Below the pieces are notes generated by a model. The model ran no database searches. It was not told the origin of the DNA and worked only from the letters and a program-made list of their open reading frames with translations. Below are positions 31,594 to 36,869 of a stretch of DNA of 36,869 bases, in pieces (the first letter of the stretch is position 1; every line of letters starts with the position of its first letter). This DNA comes from Brevundimonas sp. (GTDB lineage Bacteria > Pseudomonadota > Alphaproteobacteria > Caulobacterales > Caulobacteraceae), in the NCBI RefSeq assembly GCF_018608325.1, contig NZ_JABAZW010000069.1, forward strand, positions 1 to 36,869, given 5' to 3'. The position numbers were made by a program, and so were the translations under genes.

Positions 31594-32598
31594 CTACTGT
31601 GAACGCATCGCCTGGGCGGGGCCGACGCCGGTCGCCGCCTGACGCTTGGCGCCTGCCGTCTCGCCGGGCTTCATGAACTTGACCAGAACCCGCTGGCCGA
31701 TCAGCAGCGGCGCATCGCCTGCCGAGGCCACGACCTCGACCACGCGTTCGTCGGTGCGTTGCGAGGGATCGTCCGAGGCCAGTTTGCGGGCGCCGAACAC
31801 CGCCGCGCGGCGCAGGACCGTGCCGATGTAGATCTTGCTGGAATCGCCTTCCGGGCTGATCTCGACCGCCTGACCGTCGGTCAGGTTGGGCAGGTCGCTT
31901 TCCACCACTTCGGCGCGGACGATGCGGGGCGCATCCGGCTCCAGATCGAACATGGTCGAGACGTTCAGGGTCGAGGCGCCGGCGCCGGGGTTGGCGTAGC
32001 GGCGAACAATCCGGCCGGCGCTGGGCGCGCGGATGACCGTCAGTTCCTGATTATAACGCGCCTGATCCAGCTGGGCGCGGGCGGTCTGGACCGCAGCCTG
32101 CTGCGAACCCAGACGGGCCTGAGCCGTGGCCACGGCGTCCGCCGCCTGATCGACGCGCTGGGCGGCGACGAAGTTGGTGGCGGCCAGACGCTGCAGACGT
32201 TCCTGCTCACGTTGGGCGGTGCGGATGTCGACGCGGATCTGATTCAGTTGGCTATCAGCCTGCGCCACAGCGGCGGCGGCGCTCTGCACGGCCAGACGCG
32301 GTTCGTCGTCTTCCTGACGGGCCAGAATCTGACCTGCGGTGACGCGCTCGCCTTCCTGCACCAGCACCTCACGGACGATGCCGCCGCGACGGGCCGCGAT
32401 CTGGATGATGCCGCCCTCGACATCCACCTTGCCGTTGGCGATGGCGGCGTAGGGGCTCTCGACCTTGGTGGCCGCCGCCTTGGCCTGTTCTTCCTTCTTG
32501 GCCTTGGCCGAGGACTGGAACAGCATGAAGCCGACCACCAGCACGATCACCAGCAGCAGGCCGAACCATGTGCGTTTTTTCTTCAGGAAGCCGGGCAT
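31594..32598 (-). CDS. HlyD-family periplasmic adaptor subunit of ABC exporter (DevB/MacA-like)
   Basis: The 334-aa protein has a single N-terminal membrane helix (about 11-28). The first half of the lipoyl-like domain follows (GGIIQIAARRGGIVREVLVQ, about 62-81, then EGERVTAGQILA). A long alpha-hairpin rich in Ala and Gln spans about 100-170, the second lipoyl half is VIRAPSAGRIVRRYANPGAG, and a beta-barrel domain completes it. The protein bridges an inner-membrane ABC pump and an outer-membrane channel. It is the last gene of the permease-ATPase-adaptor operon, 35 bp after the ATPase. No TolC-like gene is in the window. Confidence 0.9.
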   Translation of the reverse strand: MPGFLKKKRTWFGLLLVIVLVVGFMLFQSSAKAKKEEQAKAAATKVESPYAAIANGKVDVEGGIIQIAARRGGIVREVLVQEGERVTAGQILARQEDDEPRLAVQSAAAAVAQADSQLNQIRVDIRTAQREQERLQRLAATNFVAAQRVDQAADAVATAQARLGSQQAAVQTARAQLDQARYNQELTVIRAPSAGRIVRRYANPGAGASTLNVSTMFDLEPDAPRIVRAEVVESDLPNLTDGQAVEISPEGDSSKIYIGTVLRRAAVFGARKLASDDPSQRTDERVVEVVASAGDAPLLIGQRVLVKFMKPGETAGAKRQAATGVGPAQAMRSQ

Positions 32599-32633
32599 TG
32601 GGCGTTTCGTCCTAAGGGGTTCAGTCGTGTTGT

Positions 32634-33389
32634 TCAGTGCGACGCCAGAATGGCGTTCGGATCGGGAATGCGGCGTTGGTCATCAAGGATCTTGCCGTCC
32701 TCGATGTGGATGACCCGGTCAGCCCAGGCCTCAAGGCGCGGGTCGTGGGTCACGCAGATGACGGCGGCGCCGTGTTCGGTGGCGGCGCGGCGCAGCAGCT
32801 TGATCACCACCTGGCCGTTCTCGCCATCCAGAGCCGAGGTCGGTTCATCGGCGAACAGGATCTTGGGGTCTTTAGCCAGGGCGCGGGCGATGGCGACGCG
32901 CTGCTTCTCACCCCCCGACAGGGCGGCGGGGCGCAGGTGAAGACGATGCGCCAGCCCCACTTCCTCTAGCGCCGTCGTGGCGCGCTTTCTGGCCTGACCG
33001 GACGTCAGACCCTGAAACTTCAGCACCGTCTCGACCTGCTGCAACGCCGTCAGCGCCGGGAACAGGTTGAAGCCCTGGAAGATGAAGCCGCAGTTATCCA
33101 GTCGGAACTTGTCGATCCGTCCGGTGGACAGCCGCCACAGGTCATCGACGTCCAGAATATCGACGCGGCCCTCTTCCGGCTTCAGCAGGCCGGACAGGGC
33201 GGCGATCAGCGTCGACTTGCCCGACCCTGACGGTCCCATGACCATGGTCAGGTCGCCGTGCCGCGCGTCGAAATCGACGCCTTTCAGCACCTCGACCCAG
33301 GACTTGCCGGACTTGAAGCGCTTGACCACGCCGTTGGCTTCGATGGCGAAATCGCCGTGCTTGCCGTGGACTTTCGTGTGAATGCTCAT
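32634..33389 (-). CDS. ABC transporter ATP-binding protein (LolD/MacB/DevA type)
   Basis: The 251-aa ATPase has Walker A GPSGSGKST (about 53-61), a Q-loop in FIFQGFNLFPALTALQQVE, signature LSGGEKQRVAIARAL (about 153-167), Walker B ILFADEPTSALD and the switch His in VTHD. The pattern is that of the LolD/MacB export subgroup. ATG 33389 overlaps the permease stop by four bases (ATGA), so translation is coupled; the open frame further upstream lies in the permease gene and is not coding. It powers the exporter formed with the flanking permease and adaptor. Confidence 0.94.
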   Translation of the reverse strand: MSIHTKVHGKHGDFAIEANGVVKRFKSGKSWVEVLKGVDFDARHGDLTMVMGPSGSGKSTLIAALSGLLKPEEGRVDILDVDDLWRLSTGRIDKFRLDNCGFIFQGFNLFPALTALQQVETVLKFQGLTSGQARKRATTALEEVGLAHRLHLRPAALSGGEKQRVAIARALAKDPKILFADEPTSALDGENGQVVIKLLRRAATEHGAAVICVTHDPRLEAWADRVIHIEDGKILDDQRRIPDPNAILASH

Positions 33390-34558
33390 CGCAGCAGGTC
33401 CGCCGGTTGGCTGTTCTTGAGGATGCCCAGCGACAGCAGGCCCGACGCCATGGCGATGGCGATCAACCCCGCCCCAACCACGACCAGCAGCCATAACGGC
33501 AGGGAGATGATCACGGCCCCCATCGTGGCCAGCAGCGAAACCAGCCACGTCAGGAAGATGGCGGCGGCGACACCGACCACGCCGACCCAGAAGCTCAGCT
33601 CGACCACGATACGGCGCAGACTGCCCATGCCGACGCCGAGGGCGCGAAGGGAGGCGAACTCCTTGATGTTAGCCATGATGGCCCCGCGCAGCGTCTGCCA
33701 GGTGATAGCCACGCCGATGATGATCCCCAGCACCACGCAGCCGCCGATGATGATGACCAGGATGCCTTCCTCGAACATGGCGCCCGCATTGGCGTCGGCC
33801 AACTGCTGCTTGGTCCAGGCCTTCCACTGGCCCTTGCCCATTTCATTCAGTTGATCGACCACGATCTGTGAACGGGCGGGATCACGCAGCTTGACCATCA
33901 GAGGACCGACGCGCGGGCCGGTGTCGGCCTGCCCCAGCATCCGCAGAGTGTCGCGCGACATGACCACGCCCGGCTGCATCATATTGGGATAGCCGCGCGT
34001 CACGCCGACGACCGTGACCGTCTGACCATTGTACAGCGCCTTGTCGCCCAGCTTGACGCCCAGCGTATTCAGAGCGGTTTCGTCAACCGCGACGGTGTAG
34101 GGCTGGCGCAGCGCATCGACCAGTTCCTGAGAATAGTCGGTCGGAATCGTCACCGAACCCGGGCGGGTGTCGATGATGCTGGTCTGGACCCATTTCTGGC
34201 GCGGCGCGCCCTGGCTGGCGTTGTCCGCCTGACTCTTGGTCGGGTCCACATTCTTGATGTTCTGGAACGAGCCCCCCGCACCATCCAACGGCATGACCTC
34301 GGTCACTTCAGGATGGTTATAGGCCAGCGGAATGAACCGGCGCGGTACGCCCGACGGCCCGTTCATGATGCTCTTGGCGCCCGGCTGCAGGATGAAGATG
34401 TCGGCACCCGACCGTTCAATGGTCGCGGTGAATCCCTTGCCGATGCCGATGAAGACACCGGTCATGGCCAGGACCAGCAGGCCCGACAGGGCCAGCGCCA
34501 TGACCGCCGCCATATAGCGGCGCCACTCGAATAGCAGCGTTGAAAGCGCAAGCGACAT
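33386..34558 (-). CDS. ABC transporter permease, FtsX/MacB-type (DevC-like)
   Basis: The 390-aa permease has an N-terminal helix (about 15-40). A large periplasmic domain (about 45-265) begins RSGADIFILQPGAKSIMNG, and three C-terminal helices (about 270-385) carry FtsX-domain features. That 1+3 topology is the MacB/DevC layout for type VII ABC exporters or mechanotransmitters. ATG 34558 is preferred over the longer frame (34606) because conserved-looking sequence starts at MSLALSTLLFEW. It is first in a three-gene operon and is transcribed divergently from the S46 peptidase gene. The cargo is unknown; lipids, glycolipids and peptides are family possibilities. Confidence 0.9.
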   Translation of the reverse strand: MSLALSTLLFEWRRYMAAVMALALSGLLVLAMTGVFIGIGKGFTATIERSGADIFILQPGAKSIMNGPSGVPRRFIPLAYNHPEVTEVMPLDGAGGSFQNIKNVDPTKSQADNASQGAPRQKWVQTSIIDTRPGSVTIPTDYSQELVDALRQPYTVAVDETALNTLGVKLGDKALYNGQTVTVVGVTRGYPNMMQPGVVMSRDTLRMLGQADTGPRVGPLMVKLRDPARSQIVVDQLNEMGKGQWKAWTKQQLADANAGAMFEEGILVIIIGGCVVLGIIIGVAITWQTLRGAIMANIKEFASLRALGVGMGSLRRIVVELSFWVGVVGVAAAIFLTWLVSLLATMGAVIISLPLWLLVVVGAGLIAIAMASGLLSLGILKNSQPADLLR

Positions 34559-34735
34559 GGTCGTCGATAAACCCCTGGTACGTCCGTCTATCTGACGGCG
34601 CGCCACCCTCCGGCCAAGTTAAATCGGGGTAAGGGTTTGGGGCGCCCCGCCGTTGCTTCGCGTAAAACGTGCGACTAAGGCGACACAGGTTGCTTGGCGT
34701 CGCCCCCTTTATGGCGCTAGTTACAGAATAACACA

Positions 34736-34753
34736 CGGGACAAAAACGTCCCG
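34736..34753 (+). other. Hairpin in the leader of the S46 peptidase gene
   Basis: CGGGAC (34736-34741) pairs with GTCCCG (34748-34753) around AAAAAC, ending a few bases before the ribosome binding site GGGAG (34759-34763). It could stabilise the message or tune translation; no T-run follows. Confidence 0.4.
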
Positions 34754-34773
34754 CCCCCGGGAGACTATCCACC

Positions 34774-36867
34774 ATGTCCTTGCCTTCACTTCGCTTCACC
34801 GCCTCGCTGGCCGCCCTTGGCGCCGCGACAGCCGTCCTGTCCGCCCCCGCCTCGCCCGCCAAGGCGGATGAAGGCATGTGGACGTTCGACAACTTCCCCA
34901 TCGCGACGGTGAACCAGAAGTACGGCACCAACATCGACCAGGCCTGGCTGGACCGCGTGCGCAACGCCGCTGTGCGCCTGCAGGGCTGCTCGGCCTCGCT
35001 GGTGTCGGGCGAAGGCCTGATCCTGACCAACCACCACTGTGTCGTGTCGTGCGTGCAGGACCTGTCCACGGCCCAGAACGACTACGTCAAGAACGGCTGG
35101 ATGCCCGCCACCCGTGAAGACGAAAAGAAATGCCCCGGCCAGACGGCTGAAATCCTGACCGACATCGTCGATGTGACCGCCCGCGTCACCGGCGCCGGCG
35201 CCGGTCTTGAAGGCGCCGCCTTCGTCCAGGCCCGCGCCGCCGAGATCGACAAGATCCAGAAAGAGACCTGCGGCGACGACCAGAAGCTGACCTGCCAGGT
35301 CATCAGCTTCTACCGCGGCGGCCAGTACAAGCTGTACAAGTTCCGCAAGTACGACGACGTGCGTCTGGTCTTCGCGCCTGAGTTCCAGGCGGCCTTCTTC
35401 GGCGGCGACCCGGACAACTTCAACTTCCCGCGCTACGCCCTGGATGCCGGTTTCCTGCGCATCTACGAGGACGGCAAGCCGGTCGCCACGCCGAACCACC
35501 TGACCTGGAACGCCAACGCGCCCAAGGAAGGCGACGTCACCTTTGTCGCGGGCAACCCCGGCTCGACCTCGCGCCTCTTGACCATGGCGCAACTGGATGT
35601 GCTGCGTGACCAGCAGATGCCGCTGACGCTGATCCAGTCGTCGGAACTGCGCGGCCGTCTGATCGAATACGCCACCACCGGCGAAGAGCCCAAGCGCGTC
35701 ACCGTCGACCCGCTGTTCGGCCTGGAGAACAGCTTCAAGGTCTTCTACGGCCAGCAGGGCGCCCTGACCGACCCGGCCTTCATGGGCACCAAGCGTCGTG
35801 AAGAACAGGAACTGCGCCAGCGCGTCGCCGCCGACCCGACTCTGGCCGCCAGCATTGGTGATCCGTGGGCTGATCTGGAGCGCATCTCCGCGACCCAGCG
35901 CGATCTGTTCCTGCCCTACCGTCAGCTGGAATCCGCCGCCGGTCAGCGTTCGTCGCTGTATTCCTATGCCCGGTCCATCGTCCGCGCCTCCAAGGAACGC
36001 GCCAAGCCCGTCGCCGAGCGCCGCGCCGGTTACTCGGACGCTGACATCGCGTCGCTGGGCCGCCGTCTGGCGACCGAAACGCCGATCTCGACCGATCTGG
36101 AGAAGATTTTCATCGATTTCTGGCTGTCCAAGACCCGCGAATACCTGACCGTCGACAACACCGACGTTAAGGCGCTTCTGGGCACGGAAAGCCCCGAACA
36201 GGTCGCCGCCCGTCTGGTCGACGGCACGCGTCTGGCCGACCCAGCCTTCCGCGCCCAGGCCCTGGCCATGACGCCCGAGCAACTGGCTGCATCGGGCGAT
36301 CCGCTGATCAAGTTCGTGCTGGACAACGACAACGCCGCCCAAGCCGTCCGCACCCAGTGGGAAGCCGCCGTCTCCGGCCCGACCAGCCGTGCAGGCGAAA
36401 AGATCGCCCAGGCCCGCTTCGCCGTTTACGGCACCAACCTGTACCCCGACGCGACCTTCTCGCTTCGTCTGTCCTATGGTCAGGTCAAGGGCTGGACCTA
36501 TCGCGGCGTGACCGTCACGCCCTTCACCGAGATCGGCGGCCTGTATCAGCGCAACACCGGCGCCGAGCCGTTCAACGCCGCGACCGACTGGCTGGCGGCC
36601 GAAAGCAAGGTCAACAAGTCGACCGTCTATGACTTCGTTTCGACCAACGACATCATCGGCGGTAACTCGGGCTCGCCCGTGATCAACGCCAAGGGTGAAG
36701 TCATCGGCGCGGCCTTTGACGGCAACATCCACTCGCTGGGCGGCAGCTTCGGATACGACCCCGAACTGAACCGCACGGTGACGGTCTCGACCGCCGCCAT
36801 CACCGAGGCCCTGCGCAACGTCTACAACCAGCCGCGCCTGCTGCGCGAACTGGGCGTTCGTCGCTAA
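34774..36867 (+). CDS. S46-family dipeptidyl-peptidase (DPP7/DPP11 type)
   Basis: The 697-aa exported serine peptidase has a signal peptide (about 1-31, ending near AKA) and removes dipeptides from peptide N-termini in the periplasm. The chymotrypsin-like catalytic set is visible: His in LTNHHC (about 84-89), Asp in FGGDPDNFNFPRYALD (about 209-224) and Ser in GGNSGSPV (about 629-636). The N-terminal MWTFDNFP is the S46 hallmark. After the Ser, AFDGNIHSLGG carries Gly where DPP11 enzymes have Arg, which favours DPP7-like hydrophobic preference rather than acidic; this is inference from the family. GGGAG lies upstream of the ATG. The gene is complete, ending two bases before the window edge. 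Confidence 0.94.
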   Translation: MSLPSLRFTASLAALGAATAVLSAPASPAKADEGMWTFDNFPIATVNQKYGTNIDQAWLDRVRNAAVRLQGCSASLVSGEGLILTNHHCVVSCVQDLSTAQNDYVKNGWMPATREDEKKCPGQTAEILTDIVDVTARVTGAGAGLEGAAFVQARAAEIDKIQKETCGDDQKLTCQVISFYRGGQYKLYKFRKYDDVRLVFAPEFQAAFFGGDPDNFNFPRYALDAGFLRIYEDGKPVATPNHLTWNANAPKEGDVTFVAGNPGSTSRLLTMAQLDVLRDQQMPLTLIQSSELRGRLIEYATTGEEPKRVTVDPLFGLENSFKVFYGQQGALTDPAFMGTKRREEQELRQRVAADPTLAASIGDPWADLERISATQRDLFLPYRQLESAAGQRSSLYSYARSIVRASKERAKPVAERRAGYSDADIASLGRRLATETPISTDLEKIFIDFWLSKTREYLTVDNTDVKALLGTESPEQVAARLVDGTRLADPAFRAQALAMTPEQLAASGDPLIKFVLDNDNAAQAVRTQWEAAVSGPTSRAGEKIAQARFAVYGTNLYPDATFSLRLSYGQVKGWTYRGVTVTPFTEIGGLYQRNTGAEPFNAATDWLAAESKVNKSTVYDFVSTNDIIGGNSGSPVINAKGEVIGAAFDGNIHSLGGSFGYDPELNRTVTVSTAAITEALRNVYNQPRLLRELGVRR

Positions 36868-36869
36868 GT

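Noticed and set aside
34786..36732. 648-aa open frame antisense to the S46 peptidase gene
   Set aside because: The plus-strand gene has signal peptide and full catalytic set; the antisense product is low-complexity and without a ribosome binding site.

Overview
The window looks like chromosomal DNA of a Caulobacteraceae-type alphaproteobacterium, most likely Brevundimonas or a close relative. The evidence is GC-rich coding with G/C-dominated third codon positions, a large TonB-dependent receptor of the Xanthomonas/Caulobacter type, a tryptophan-halogenase-like flavoprotein in a sugar locus, and the mix of housekeeping genes. The genus is inferred from style, not from a search. I see no tRNA, rRNA, CRISPR array, insertion sequence or phage gene. 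No gene-free stretch exceeds 300 bases.

Layout: (1) 1-6937 is a carbohydrate-uptake locus: the end of a GH3 glycosidase, a TonB-dependent receptor with a strong terminator, a tryptophan-halogenase-family flavoprotein and a LacI regulator, all on +. (2) 7014-8642 holds small, poorly characterised genes, including a LuxR-type HTH protein whose middle third is overlapped out of frame by a well-supported 82-aa gene. (3) 8806-14396 is an envelope-polysaccharide export cluster: an Ala/Gly-rich secreted protein, a beta-barrel porin-like protein, a Wzc-type chain-length determinant/kinase and an O-antigen-ligase/polymerase-like membrane protein. (4) 14490-20585 holds msrA, an HglS-type 2-oxoadipate dioxygenase, an acyltransferase-3 protein apparently fused to a DUF998-like membrane domain, and the periplasmic-glucan glucosyltransferase opgH. 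(5) 20715-24919 contains small hypotheticals, a GNAT, two DUF4870-like membrane proteins, a folate pair (folB and a FolM/PTR1-like SDR) preceded by an unlisted 26-aa membrane peptide gene, a Nudix hydrolase and a DUF1311 secreted protein. (6) 24970-29382 is housekeeping: uvrC, beta-carbonic anhydrase, pgsA, a membrane-anchored aspartic protease, a DUF1289 Cys protein and a 50-aa small protein with its own ribosome binding site and terminator. (7) 29497-36867 holds a crotonase-family enzyme without the usual catalytic glutamates, an MFS transporter, a three-gene DevBCA/MacAB-like ABC exporter on the minus strand, and an S46 dipeptidyl-peptidase.

The sugar locus and the polysaccharide cluster are the two clear functional modules. 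The points most worth a second look are the nested gene at 7333-7581, the 26-aa gene at 23753-23833 coupled to the SDR, the acyltransferase-DUF998 fusion beside opgH, the Lys-to-Arg change in the SDR active site, and the catalytically atypical crotonase. No obvious defence or mobile system is present.
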